Shown here: piece after piece, positions 1-8,102 of the stretch
How positions within the stretch are numbered: position 1 is the first letter of the stretch
Layout: each line of letters begins with the position of its first letter
DNA from: Salinarchaeum sp. IM2453
Lineage (GTDB): Archaea > Halobacteriota > Halobacteria > Halobacteriales > Salinarchaeaceae
Length of the DNA stretch: 64,000 nucleotides
Direction: 5' to 3'
Assembly: GCF_019693215.1 (NCBI RefSeq)
Contig: NZ_CP081183.1
Coordinates: 2,173,226-2,237,225 of the forward strand
The notes under the pieces: generated by a model
The model's input: the letters and a program-made list of their open reading frames with translations, nothing else
The model's database searches: none
What the model was told of the DNA's origin: nothing
Translations under genes and position numbers: made by a program

Positions 1-1
1 A

Positions 2-679
2 GTCGCTGAGGACATTGTTAATCCTGATCGTAATCTTCCACTCTCAATGGTTGGATCAGTTGTTCTTGTCGGCGTCTTTTATGTTGTGACGCTCCTGATC
101 ACGGGCTACACTTTTCCAAGTGAGGAGTTATTGGAAATGGGTGAGACCGCAATTGTTGACGTGGCAGAGGAGTATCTCGGCTTGGCCGGCGCAATTGCTA
201 TCCTTATCGGTGGATTGCTCGCAACGCTGTCATCAGCAAATGCATCGATATTGAGTGCGTCTCGAGCACTATACGGTCTAAGCTCTGACCGACTTGCTCC
301 ACCGGTTGCTGCAAAAGTCAACCGGGAATATGGTACACCACACTTTGCGTTAGCGTTTGTTGGTGGAACTACGATTGTGCTTGTTGCTTTCGGGCGAACA
401 GAGGTTCTTGCAGAAGTCGCATCGTTCCTACATCTCATTCTTTACGGGCTCATATGTGTTGCACTACTTGTCATCCGACGGCGTGATCCAGGCTGGTACT
501 CCCCATCGTTCCGTTGTCCTGGATATCCAGCTGTTCCAATCATAGGGGGCCTTGCCAGTTTTGCGTTGATTCTGTTCATGCAGCGACTTTCACAGATCCT
601 TGGCATCATCATTTCTGTGATCGCAATCGGATGGTATCTGGTCTATGCAAGAGATGTGAATCTGAAAGATGATCTCTAA
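2..679 (+). CDS. APC-family amino acid permease, C-terminal part
   Basis: The gene runs in from the left edge. The open frame begins at base 2, before the first internal ATG at 47, and opens with the stretch EDIVNPDRNLPLSM, typical of the loop before the last transmembrane half of APC permeases. About six hydrophobic segments follow, roughly TM7 to TM12, so the product is an integral membrane transporter for an amino acid or amine. Substrate cannot be read from this half. In haloarchaea such permeases often sit with universal stress proteins, and two follow at 1984 and 2767, which fits. It converges on the TrmB gene. Confidence 0.85.
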   Translation, partial: VAEDIVNPDRNLPLSMVGSVVLVGVFYVVTLLITGYTFPSEELLEMGETAIVDVAEEYLGLAGAIAILIGGLLATLSSANASILSASRALYGLSSDRLAPPVAAKVNREYGTPHFALAFVGGTTIVLVAFGRTEVLAEVASFLHLILYGLICVALLVIRRRDPGWYSPSFRCPGYPAVPIIGGLASFALILFMQRLSQILGIIISVIAIGWYLVYARDVNLKDDL

Positions 680-803
680 CCAACAGGAACTACCGCGGAA
701 TTGAAGCAATTTATCTAACGCTATTCGCTTTTTATGCCATAGCTGGTATACGGTAATGCCCGTCTTGATCAAGATACAATACCGTTCTGTACTCTCATCT
801 TCT

Positions 804-1622
804 TCAGGGGTCGTTGGCAGGTAATGTCCCTAATCCAGCGGCCATAAGCCGACGGACAATTGCCACAAATCCATTATTAAATCCGCGACCAAACACCGCT
901 TGCTCGCGTACCCCGTTCTCTGGGGTTGTCTCTTCAAATGTACTGACCATAATTGTCGCTTTATCAACCAAGAGCAACCGACTGATCGTCGTATCATCTT
1001 TAGGAATCGGCGACTCGTCTAACCATTTCAACTCAGAGAGGAACACAGAAGTGCTGGGAAGATGTTCCTGCAATTGTCTTTGTGTAGACTCATCGGTCGT
1101 ACCAATTAGAACATTAGCTCCCCGAGCTGCTGCCTCAGCAAGATGATCAATGAGTCGTCCAGATAGATCAACACGTTGATCAAAAATTAGCAGTAGTTCT
1201 TCTTCTGCCTCTGTCGTAAGCTGATTAATTCGGTTTTCAATCGCCGCGCTGCCCGAAAGTGTCCATACCTCATGTTTTACCGATCCGTCGTCGTCAATCG
1301 GATCCATGATTTCCAGTGACTTCTGTAACTCGGCTACCCGCTCGGTATACTCTTTCCGAAGTGTTTCAGTTGCTTCAGGAATTGAAACAGCGCGGAATAC
1401 CTTTGGATTTGAATGCTGGATCTCGATTAAACCTTTTTTTTCAAGTACGTCGGCAGCATCGTACACTCGAGTTCGTGGCACAGCAGAAATCTCGCTTATT
1501 TCCTTTGCCGTTGCCTCCGGCAAGCGCGTCAAAGCGGTAAATGTTCGCGCCTCATATTCTTTTAATCCCAATTTCTTAAGTAATTCAACCGCACTCTGTT
1601 GCTTTTGTGATGTCATATTCAT
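804..1622 (-). CDS. TrmB-family transcriptional regulator
   Basis: A 272-residue cytoplasmic DNA-binding protein. Residues ~10-80 form a TrmB-type winged helix (LGLKEYEARTFTAL, then AVPRTRVYDAADVLEKKGLI), followed by a short coiled coil (~85-110) and a C-terminal effector-like domain with LLIFDQRVDLSGRL. In this family the C-terminal part often senses sugars or other metabolites; here the ligand is unknown. Start could be 1622 or the ATG at 1616. It points away from the Usp gene at 1984 and converges on the permease, so either could be its target (inference). Confidence 0.85.
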   Translation of the reverse strand: MNMTSQKQQSAVELLKKLGLKEYEARTFTALTRLPEATAKEISEISAVPRTRVYDAADVLEKKGLIEIQHSNPKVFRAVSIPEATETLRKEYTERVAELQKSLEIMDPIDDDGSVKHEVWTLSGSAAIENRINQLTTEAEEELLLIFDQRVDLSGRLIDHLAEAAARGANVLIGTTDESTQRQLQEHLPSTSVFLSELKWLDESPIPKDDTTISRLLLVDKATIMVSTFEETTPENGVREQAVFGRGFNNGFVAIVRRLMAAGLGTLPANDP

Positions 1623-1983
1623 GGGGCCCCAACCAATTACACAATAAAGTATAACCGGCTAGAAAAAGATAATTGTTCAGAGAAAAAGACTTTTTCCTGT
1701 TAAATGTGGTAATTTTGTAACTCAGATAATCACAACAAAACTATAACACCCTCACCCGTATTGTCTAATGGCACATGGCACTAGGTCCCAACCATATATT
1801 CGCTGTGTGCTATCTTTCTTTCTTTTTTGCATTCATATTAGTCTAACCAGCAATAGCTACCTGATACAATGCTGGCCTAGTTACATATCAGTACAGAGAA
1901 GTGGCGCCATTTCCCATCAAGTTTTGTAGCTTGTCATTGTGGTGAGCCCATGATATTTAACTCGACAGCTATGAGTACGTGTT
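1623..1983. promoter_or_regulatory. Divergent intergenic region between TrmB regulator and Usp gene
   Basis: About 360 bp without a credible gene. It must carry the promoters of both flanking genes. AT-rich stretches near 1655-1690 and 1795-1850 could hold TATA elements, but I cannot fix a start site. No repeat of the palindrome families is present. Confidence 0.4.
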
Positions 1984-2712
1984 ATGACAGCTCTCAATCG
2001 AGTGCTTATACCGGTTGATGTGTCTGAGTCACCATCGGTTAGTGGAGCACTCGTTAATGCCTTGCCTCCAGCTGACGTGATCCTCCTTGGGTACTGGTTG
2101 ATTCCACACCAGACAACATCGGAGCAAGCCCGTACACAGTTTGGTGCAGAAGGCCAACAGACACTACAGTCCGTTGCTGATCAGATCACAGATTACGGCC
2201 TTGGTGTACAAACAGAATTGGTATTTGCTCATGATCGAAGCCAATTGATCGACAGAGCTACAAACAAATATAACTGTCAATCGGTGCTAGTTCCAGGATC
2301 TGAGTCGCCTTCTACTGACACGCCACGCGGACTGGTACTCGTGAAGCCTGATGCCGATCTCGACCGGATTGCTACGACCATTGGAACACTGTTCGAGGAA
2401 ACTGATGCCGAATTTACACTGTTTCATGTCGCTGGGGATTCGGTCGATCAGCCATACGACACGACTGAATATTTACTTCGAGGGATGAAAAGCCGACTTA
2501 CAGAGCTTGGTCTTGACAAGGATCGGATTTCATGGAAACGATCAATGGCGTATAATCGGGTTGATGCTATTCTTTCAGAAGGTTCTGACTATGATTTTGT
2601 AATCCTGAGTGAATCCGAGCCAACACTGCGGGAGCGAATTTTTGGCCCCGTTCAGTCCGAACTTGCCAAAAATACACAGAAACCCCTGCTTACAGTTCGC
2701 GTTCGTGAATGA
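1984..2712 (+). CDS. Universal stress protein (UspA) domain protein, two-domain
   Basis: A 242-residue protein beginning with the Usp strand motif NRVLIPVDVSES and containing a second alpha/beta repeat from about residue 115 (GLVLVKPDADLDRI, then FTLFHVAG). The usual ATP-binding Gly-rich end is degenerate (LVPGSES in the first half), so nucleotide binding is uncertain. In haloarchaea tandem Usp proteins often accompany APC permeases and may modulate transport; the permease at the left edge fits. Converges with the single-domain Usp at 2767. Confidence 0.8.
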   Translation: MTALNRVLIPVDVSESPSVSGALVNALPPADVILLGYWLIPHQTTSEQARTQFGAEGQQTLQSVADQITDYGLGVQTELVFAHDRSQLIDRATNKYNCQSVLVPGSESPSTDTPRGLVLVKPDADLDRIATTIGTLFEETDAEFTLFHVAGDSVDQPYDTTEYLLRGMKSRLTELGLDKDRISWKRSMAYNRVDAILSEGSDYDFVILSESEPTLRERIFGPVQSELAKNTQKPLLTVRVRE

Positions 2713-2766
2713 GCTAATACAAGATCATTGGTCTGCTCTGTTGTGTGTACATGCAGCCCCGGCGAT

Positions 2767-3216
2767 TCACACGCTGGCTTCTGATGACACAAACACAACT
2801 GGAGTATTTCGTTCTCCGAGCAGCGTTTCTGCAATGGTCTCTGAGGCAAAAAACTGCTGTGTTGCTGATCGTGGCTCGTAATTGAGAACAACGACATCGA
2901 TTGCCTGCTCATCAACAAGATCAAGCAATCCCTGCCGCACTGATTCTGTTGATTCGTCGTTGTACTCCAGTTTACGAAGACCAGCAGTCACCGTTGCATC
3001 GTATCCTTCTCCCATTGATTCAATTTGGCTGAGCATGCCTTCTTTTTCCTCGATCTCTCCACGGGTGAGGTGAGCAACAACGATCTCTGTCTGTGGACTT
3101 CCACCGAACAGTTCAAGAGCCTGACGAATTGTCTCTTTACTTTCAGCAGTAATCTTGAACTGCTCTCTCGTGATTATATCGGTCGTGTCGGTATTAAAGG
3201 GAACGAGTATTCGCAT
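2767..3216 (-). CDS. Universal stress protein (UspA), single domain
   Basis: A 149-residue single-domain Usp. It starts MRILVPFNTDTTD, carries the middle strand TEIVVAHLTRGE, then IDVVVLNYEPRS and the C-terminal strand TPVVFVSSEASV. The canonical GxxGx9GS loop is weak (SATQQFFASETIAE), so this may not bind ATP. It faces the two-domain Usp tail to tail, with about 54 bp between the stops. Confidence 0.8.
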   Translation of the reverse strand: MRILVPFNTDTTDIITREQFKITAESKETIRQALELFGGSPQTEIVVAHLTRGEIEEKEGMLSQIESMGEGYDATVTAGLRKLEYNDESTESVRQGLLDLVDEQAIDVVVLNYEPRSATQQFFASETIAETLLGERNTPVVFVSSEASV

Positions 3217-3704
3217 GATTTCTATTTTGTAGCAAGACGGAAAGTTCTGTTCGATAGAACCAAAAATAGCAATCCATCACGCAGCTCGGGTTGAAAACAT
3301 CAACAAAAATATGTGTTTTGACTGCATGGATTTTCCCAATACTGACGTTTCTTTTACCGGTGGTTGTAACCAGAGAAAGAGCTTCATGCGTGACAGCCAA
3401 CGGCCTCGGGGTCAAGCCCCGAGGGTTTCGGACGACCACGAGTCACTCGGCCTGCTCTATCTATAGACAACTAGGTTATCAGTATTTTGAGTGCTATTCA
3501 CCACATTGTTACAACAATTGTATATTTCACTATCAGAGATAGCTAGTCAGTGCTAGCTTGTCTGTTCACTGATGATCCCTGGCACGTTCTCTAACGTGTA
3601 GGTTGTACATCAGGCTTGAGAGATGCAGAGATACGGACAGCACTTATTGATGTATCCTCCGTAAGGTATGACAGCTATCGTAAAATCCCAGCAGACAGGA
3701 ACCC
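3217..3704. other. Gene-poor gap with one TnpB-type palindrome
   Basis: No convincing gene. The stretch 3395-3470 carries a member of the 21-bp palindrome family (see 3404) and flanking scar sequence. The remainder is AT-rich and presumably holds the mrpF promoter; an AT-rich block near 3640-3660 is a candidate. Confidence 0.5.
3404..3424. repeat. Palindrome family P, copy 1
   Basis: A perfect hairpin with arms CCTCGGGG and CCCCGAGG around a short TCAAG loop. The same motif recurs at least 17 times in this window and lies at both ends of the intact tnpB elements at 32 and 54 kb, so it is read as an IS200/IS605-type terminal hairpin left as a solo copy. Confidence 0.85.
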
Positions 3705-3980
3705 ATGATTGAGCCAAGTATCGGGTATATTCAGACATTGTTTATTGCAGCGGCGACTTTTATTACTCTCATTATTGTGACATTTTACTGGACAAAAAAG
3801 ACCTCGACAGCACACAGCTGCGTGATCACTGTTATCTTCTCCGGTATAAACACTGTTGCCGTACCTGCTTTGTTATCTGTCGGTATTGATGAACTGACAC
3901 TGATCTATACATCACTTCCTTTTTTGATGGCTGTTTCCTTCTTTAGGCGTGCTATTGATGAGGTGATACGCTATGATTGA
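3705..3980 (+). CDS. mrpF: MrpF/MnhF-like antiporter subunit
   Basis: A 91-residue protein with three hydrophobic segments and the C-terminal stretch FLMAVSFFRRAIDEV. Size, topology and the overlapping mrpG-like gene identify it as the F subunit of a multisubunit Na+/H+ antiporter (Mrp/Mnh). The expected mrpA-E genes are not upstream; the 480 bp before it hold only a palindrome scar. It may work with subunits encoded elsewhere, or be an orphan. Product assignment rests partly on mrpG. Confidence 0.7.
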   Translation: MIEPSIGYIQTLFIAAATFITLIIVTFYWTKKTSTAHSCVITVIFSGINTVAVPALLSVGIDELTLIYTSLPFLMAVSFFRRAIDEVIRYD

Positions 3981-4383
3981 ATTTATTTATTTCACGCTAA
4001 TTGTCGTTTGTCTTATCTTTGGAATCTTTTTCACACTGGTGTCAGCAGTCGGAGTAATTCGGCTTCCTGACGTATATTCACGTGCACACACTGTTTCACA
4101 GACCGACACACTTGGCGTAGGTTTGGCGCTTGCTGGAGTAGCTTTTGCAGCAATCGCACTTGGTTGGGGCTCACCGACGGTAAAAATTGTCTTGCTGTTG
4201 TTCTTTATTTTTATTACAAATCCAACGGCAGCACATGCTATTGCTCGTGCTGCAAGTGAACAGGACATAGTTCCGTGGCGAGAAGATGATGATCGAAAAG
4301 ACACAGACCTAGTGAATCGGACTACATCTGATGATACAGGGCATGATATGCCTCGTTCTGACTCTCAAGATACCAGCGAATAG
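3973..4383 (+). CDS. mrpG: MrpG/MnhG-like antiporter subunit
   Basis: A 136-residue membrane protein. Residues 1-95 match the MrpG pattern: three transmembrane helices, the conserved GVIRLPDVYSRAHTVSQTDT segment after TM1 and FFIFITNPTAAHAIARAA near the end of TM3. The tail of about 35 residues is hydrophilic and rich in Asp and Ser, a halophilic extension. The start overlaps the mrpF stop by 8 bp, so the two are translationally coupled. Role: sodium/proton exchange in the cytoplasmic membrane, as part of a larger complex. Confidence 0.85.
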   Translation: MIEFIYFTLIVVCLIFGIFFTLVSAVGVIRLPDVYSRAHTVSQTDTLGVGLALAGVAFAAIALGWGSPTVKIVLLLFFIFITNPTAAHAIARAASEQDIVPWREDDDRKDTDLVNRTTSDDTGHDMPRSDSQDTSE

Positions 4384-4507
4384 CTATATTAAGGCCTGCA
4401 AAATGATCAGTAACGTAGGCCTTTCCGGAAGACCTTTGCTTTGCCCTGTGTAGGAAATGGCTAAAAACAATACCCAGTATCGTTCTACAGAAAAAGCAGG
4501 CAAAGTG

Positions 4508-4528
4508 CCTCGGAGCTTGACCCCGAGG
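4508..4528. repeat. Palindrome family P, copy 2
   Basis: CCTCGGAGCTTGACCCCGAGG, preceded by the left-end signature TACAG...AGCAGGC at about 4488 and followed by TTCAC. It is therefore a complete short unit of about 50 bp without any gene inside. Confidence 0.8.
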
Positions 4529-4590
4529 TACTTCACTACGCTCAAGAACAAGACATACATCTATTCAGACGGCAAATATTTCGTCACCTG

Positions 4591-5073
4591 ATGATTCGCA
4601 CCTACCAACCAGATCGTGATTCTGAGGTTCTCTGGAAACTAAAACAGAGGTTTGAACGCGAGCTTGGAGACACCACTGGTGGTCCAGAAAAAATGTCTCA
4701 ATATGAGGCAAAGCTGGATGATGCATACAGAGATCGCTACCTGCAGTGGGCCGCTGACTGTGTAGCTACAGAAGATTGCATCATGCTCGCTGAGATTGAC
4801 AACGAAGTAGTTGGCTATGCGTTTGTTCTCCCAGAACGCTTTGCGATGATCTGGGACGCTGCCGTGCTTAATGAATTATTTGTTATACCAGATCATCGCG
4901 GTACAGTTGTTGGATCAAGTTTGATGGATGCTGTAATTGAGATTGCCTCAGCACAGGAACTCCCACTGGATCGACTGGTTCTCGATGTTGATCCAACAAA
5001 TAAGCGAGCAAAGACGTTTTACGAGCGGTATGGCTTTGAACACTGGGGAGAGATGGTTGCTCGACCACTTTAA
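4591..5073 (+). CDS. GNAT family N-acetyltransferase
   Basis: A 160-residue cytoplasmic acyltransferase. The core runs from IMLAEIDNEVVGYAFV through LNELFVIPDHRGTVVGSSLM (acetyl-CoA pyrophosphate loop, motif A) to the C-terminal NKRAKTFYERYGFE (motif B). The loop reads RGTVVGS rather than the common RGxGxG/A, a mild deviation. Substrate is unknown. It stands alone, with a palindrome unit upstream and a tnpB scar downstream. Confidence 0.85.
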   Translation: MIRTYQPDRDSEVLWKLKQRFERELGDTTGGPEKMSQYEAKLDDAYRDRYLQWAADCVATEDCIMLAEIDNEVVGYAFVLPERFAMIWDAAVLNELFVIPDHRGTVVGSSLMDAVIEIASAQELPLDRLVLDVDPTNKRAKTFYERYGFEHWGEMVARPL

Positions 5074-5211
5074 CCACTCTTGTTATACTGCTGACGAAAC
5101 CTTACGAGACGATCATCGAAAGAAAATACAACGAGTTGACACAACATATTCAGAAATATCTGTGGCTTGATAGGTTGCTGTCGTCTAATCTTCTTAGTAA
5201 AGGACGTGCGC

Positions 5212-5423
5212 TACTTCTGACCCGACAACAATTCGCGTGTCAGGACTGTGGATACGAGGCAAATGCCGATTACAATGCGGCGAAGAACATCGCCAATCGA
5301 TATTGCGGGTATATCCACCGAGGGCAGAAGTCTCGCGGTGGATGGGCCAGTAGTCAACTGGCCCTGAAGTCAGGGACGTTGAACGTGAACGGTGAGTACA
5401 CCCCTGCCGAATTGCCCGGCTAA
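5212..5423 (+). pseudogene. TnpB C-terminal remnant (IS1341-type)
   Basis: Only the last ~70 residues survive: RQQFACQDCGYEANAD, the second half of the TnpB zinc finger, then the RuvC III stretch ADYNAAKNIANR with its catalytic Asp, then a tail ending in AELPG. No RuvC I or II lies upstream in any frame. A family P palindrome follows at 5444, as at intact tnpB ends. The tail wording (GGWASSQLALKSG) differs from the two full tnpB genes in the window, so this is a third subfamily; smaller scars of it lie near 27.2 and 63.5 kb. Confidence 0.85.
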
Positions 5424-5443
5424 AACGGGAGTCCACTGACAAG

Positions 5444-5464
5444 CTCCGGGGCTTGACCCCGGAG
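5444..5464. repeat. Palindrome family P, copy 3
   Basis: CTCCGGGGCTTGACCCCGGAG, followed by CAGTTGACA. It is the right-end hairpin of the tnpB remnant just upstream. Confidence 0.85.
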
Positions 5465-5577
5465 CAGTTGACAATAATACCAAGATGCATACTCATGGGT
5501 TTCGCTGTGGGAAGAGAAGCTGGGTCATGTGATCATTATGTTGTATGTTATAGATCTGAAGTCATATACTCTATAAC

Positions 5578-5917
5578 ATGAATCACGTACCTAATGACGT
5601 CATTGACAAAATCGATTCCTTTGGGAGAGATCTTCTTCACGGGACGCCATCTCAAGTCGAAGGACAACTTCGACGTGACCTTCGATTGACTATTGGGCGC
5701 AGGCGCGGACTGTTGAAACTGCCGAACTTTGTTATCTTACTGAGCACACACAGGCTCCGCAAACACTCCGTGGCCGAGGTTCGTTTGTAACGACGATCGT
5801 TGACAATGTTGATGATCGACTCCGGTCGTGGGGTGTTACTCCTCCCGACGCCTATGAGTATGTCCGAACAAGAGATAATTCTCACGTATACAGTGGACAA
5901 CTCAGTCTCCCTTAACC
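5578..5917 (+). pseudogene. Frameshifted hypothetical gene
   Basis: Two open frames fit end to end. The first starts at ATG 5578 (MNHVPNDVIDKIDSFGRDLL) and stays plausible to about 5685. From 5688 a different frame gives a well-formed acidic sequence (DYWAQARTVETAELCYLTEH, then TIVDNVDDRLRSWGVTPPDA) ending near 5913. One indel around 5685 would join them into a protein of about 110 residues. I do not recognise the family. Confidence 0.5.
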
Positions 5918-6092
5918 ACCCATTTACACTCCTGAAAGGCGTGAGCTTTCGCCTCGATACCGCTGTAGTCCAATATCCTTCTCACTGACAGTAGGATAGA
6001 CCGCACTAGATACGTAGCAAATGCGATGTTGCTTTTCTCTTCAATATCGAGGCATTCCATACTGTTTTGCTCTTCTAAGTCTATTGTGAGTC

Positions 6093-6338
6093 ATGGACCA
6101 AGACCGTATTCATGCTCAAAAGCCACAGCAAGATCCTGAGAACTGGTCGACTGGACAGATTGAATCAATACGTAGTGAGGACGGACACTGCATTGTGACA
6201 GTTCATACCGATGAAGGTTTGATTGAGCTTACCGTCACTACTGCTATTCGTGACCTCTTTGTGAGCAGGCTGCCAACAACAAAAGAAGAATCGCCAGTCG
6301 GGGAGGTGATCTGGTTTAAACGGCGAGGTAGACATTAA
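6093..6338 (+). CDS. Small hypothetical protein
   Basis: An 81-residue acidic protein with a likely beta-rich core (HCIVTVHTDEGLIELTVT) and a basic C-terminus ending GEVIWFKRRGRH. No cysteines, membrane segment or signal. Codon use and acidity look native. No family recognised. Downstream lies a CobW scar on the other strand. Confidence 0.55.
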   Translation: MDQDRIHAQKPQQDPENWSTGQIESIRSEDGHCIVTVHTDEGLIELTVTTAIRDLFVSRLPTTKEESPVGEVIWFKRRGRH

Positions 6339-6389
6339 TTCGACCGCTTCATTGGCATTATTAAGCGACAAAACCATATCTGTCGTTGC

Positions 6390-6578
6390 TTATCGGTTGT
6401 CTGCAAGGACAAGTTCTTGCTGATTATCGGTTCCAAATGGATCTGGATACGTACTCCAGTTCTCGTTCACCTCTGTATCTATAAGTAGGCAGTCCTCAAG
6501 CCATGTATTTATCTCAGCAATCTTAACGTTGTGCCCAATAAATATAAGCTCAACTTGATAATCTCTCTCTTTATTATC
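6390..6578 (-). pseudogene. CobW-family GTPase, C-terminal remnant
   Basis: On the minus strand the frame ending at 6390 reads DYQVELIFIGHNVKIAEINT and continues to NENWSTYPDPFG. This matches the CobW C-terminal domain and parallels the intact cobW-like gene at 60680 (HTRLVLIGASIDHDEIRT, then NSNWSTLDDPLP). No start or G domain precedes it: the frame hits a stop at about 6579, next to a tnpB-derived repeat at 6593. The rest was probably lost when the element inserted or was deleted. Confidence 0.75.
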
Positions 6579-6592
6579 TCACCGATATTTAA

Positions 6593-6655
6593 AATTTACA
6601 GGCTATGTTCCTGTCCTCAAGGAGCGACCGCTGGGGACGAGTAGGGCGGGGATAC
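6593..6655 (+). repeat. TnpB 3'-end repeat family L, copy 1
   Basis: Begins TTTACAGGCTATGTTCCTG and continues CTCAAGGAGC. The same segment recurs in both orientations (43.3, 51.1, 53.8, 55.9, 56.3, 59.6, 60.6, 63.7 kb) and in some copies still encodes a TnpB C-terminus with KEPPTA or KDPPTA, so it is a vestigial tnpB/omega-RNA end. Confidence 0.75.
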
Positions 6656-6832
6656 AACCGTTCGCTCAGTCAAAAGATACTGTGAACAAATGAGAATGGA
6701 ACTCCTCTGCTTGCTCTGCAAATGATCTTACTACCAGTATTTGAGATGCTCAGCCTGATAATCCTTGGAAAATGATAAATCGAGCACAGTAATCGTACAT
6801 ACCCGATAATCTTCGCCCAAAAAAGTTAGGAA

Positions 6833-7573
6833 CTACGCTTCATGGAGTCGACCGCCATCAACTGCAATGTTCTGACCAGAGAGATAGCTCGCAGCATCAC
6901 TACAAAAGAAAAGAATAGGAGCAGCAACATCCTCAAACGATGCTGGGCGGTTACGAGGGAGGTCAACCACATCAACAACACTGTTCTCAACAACAAACGG
7001 GGAGACAGTGTTGACTGTAATTCCATCGTATTGTGTATCGTAGGCTAATGCTCGAGTGAACATCAGTACAGCTTTTTTTGCTGCAAAGTAGGGAAAGTTC
7101 AAGGGCAATGAGTGGTCGTCACGTGCGTCAGCTACACCGAAGTTGATGATGCGACCCCATTCCTCCTGCCGCATTGCTGGAAGGACTCGCTGGGAACAGA
7201 GGTATGTGCCGTAGAGACATCCTTCGATAGTTCTTTTCCACTCATTGAATGAAAGCTCGTCCCAGTTTCCTCTTGGAAATGGACCAACAGTGTTAATCAG
7301 TATATCAACACTTCCGAGCGTAGATTCACAATCTTCCACCAGTGAATCAACTTCTTGAGAAACGGTTATATCTCCTTGAACAGTTGTTGCTCTGGCTCCC
7401 AAATCACGAGCAGCATCAGCAGTTTCTTCTGCCTCCGTTTTGCTTTCTCGATAATGGACAGCGACATCTGCTCCAGCGTCTGCGAGGTTGAGCAAAACCT
7501 CACGTCCGACACGCTTGGCTGACCCAGTAACAAGCGCAGTTCGACCAGTTAAGTTCGGGTTAAGATCAATCAC
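6833..7573 (-). CDS. Pteridine-reductase-like SDR oxidoreductase
   Basis: A 246-residue Rossmann-fold enzyme. The cofactor loop is TGSAKRVGRE (residues ~16-25), of the TGxxKRxG type seen in PTR1/FolM pteridine reductases. The active site has YFAAK (Tyr and Lys). The usual catalytic Ser is absent: the residue 13 before the Tyr is Asp (GVADARDD), again the PTR1/FolM Asp-Tyr-Lys arrangement. The NNAG strand is NTVGPF. The likely reaction is NADPH-dependent reduction of a dihydropterin or dihydrofolate, though a generic FabG-like role is possible. It stands alone on the minus strand. Confidence 0.8.
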   Translation of the reverse strand: MIDLNPNLTGRTALVTGSAKRVGREVLLNLADAGADVAVHYRESKTEAEETADAARDLGARATTVQGDITVSQEVDSLVEDCESTLGSVDILINTVGPFPRGNWDELSFNEWKRTIEGCLYGTYLCSQRVLPAMRQEEWGRIINFGVADARDDHSLPLNFPYFAAKKAVLMFTRALAYDTQYDGITVNTVSPFVVENSVVDVVDLPRNRPASFEDVAAPILFFCSDAASYLSGQNIAVDGGRLHEA

Positions 7574-7752
7574 AACTCAAGTTAGTATGTGCACCTGCAA
7601 AAACATATGCTATTCTACAACAGTACACATGTTATCTTTTTTTCACGTGAGTGCAGAGATCTGGATGCGGTTTCACAAGCTCGGCTGCTGAATCACTTAC
7701 CTGCTCGCTCCATATGATCACTTCTTGAGAACGAGGACGCAGACTGTCAGAA

Positions 7753-7890
7753 CTAAGAAGGTCGGTTGTTGTCTGGAAGTACCTTCCCTGGGTTAAGAAT
7801 ATTGTTTGGATCGAGTGATGACTTTACTGATTGCATTGCTTGCACTGTTTCTTGGTTATACTCAGAATCAAGGAACCCGATGATAAGGCA
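7753..7890 (-). pseudogene. FAD-linked oxidase (GlcD/Dld type), C-terminal remnant
   Basis: The minus-strand frame ends with SLDPNNILNPGKVLPDNN, the diagnostic C-terminal signature of FAD-linked oxidases of the glycolate/lactate oxidase family. It stays open for some distance upstream, but the sequence before YNQETVQAMQSVK is not recognisably FAD oxidase. A full enzyme has over 450 residues, so this is a tail left by deletion. An intact LUD/Fe-S lactate-oxidation set lies at 48.4 kb. Confidence 0.7.
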
Positions 7891-8102
7891 ATTGAAGAAT
7901 GACTCACTGAAGTCGAACAACGCTGTCCGATCAGCGACAATATCGCTAACACAACACCGACCAACCTCTCTGTTGCCACGCGTTGAATCGCTTCACACAG
8001 AGGATTCGCTATCCTTGTTTTATTGCAACCTCAATGGGTTGTCGTCCACACAAACTATAGGCCTATCACCAACCTGATACAGCTTGATGGTACACTGTCT
8101 TA

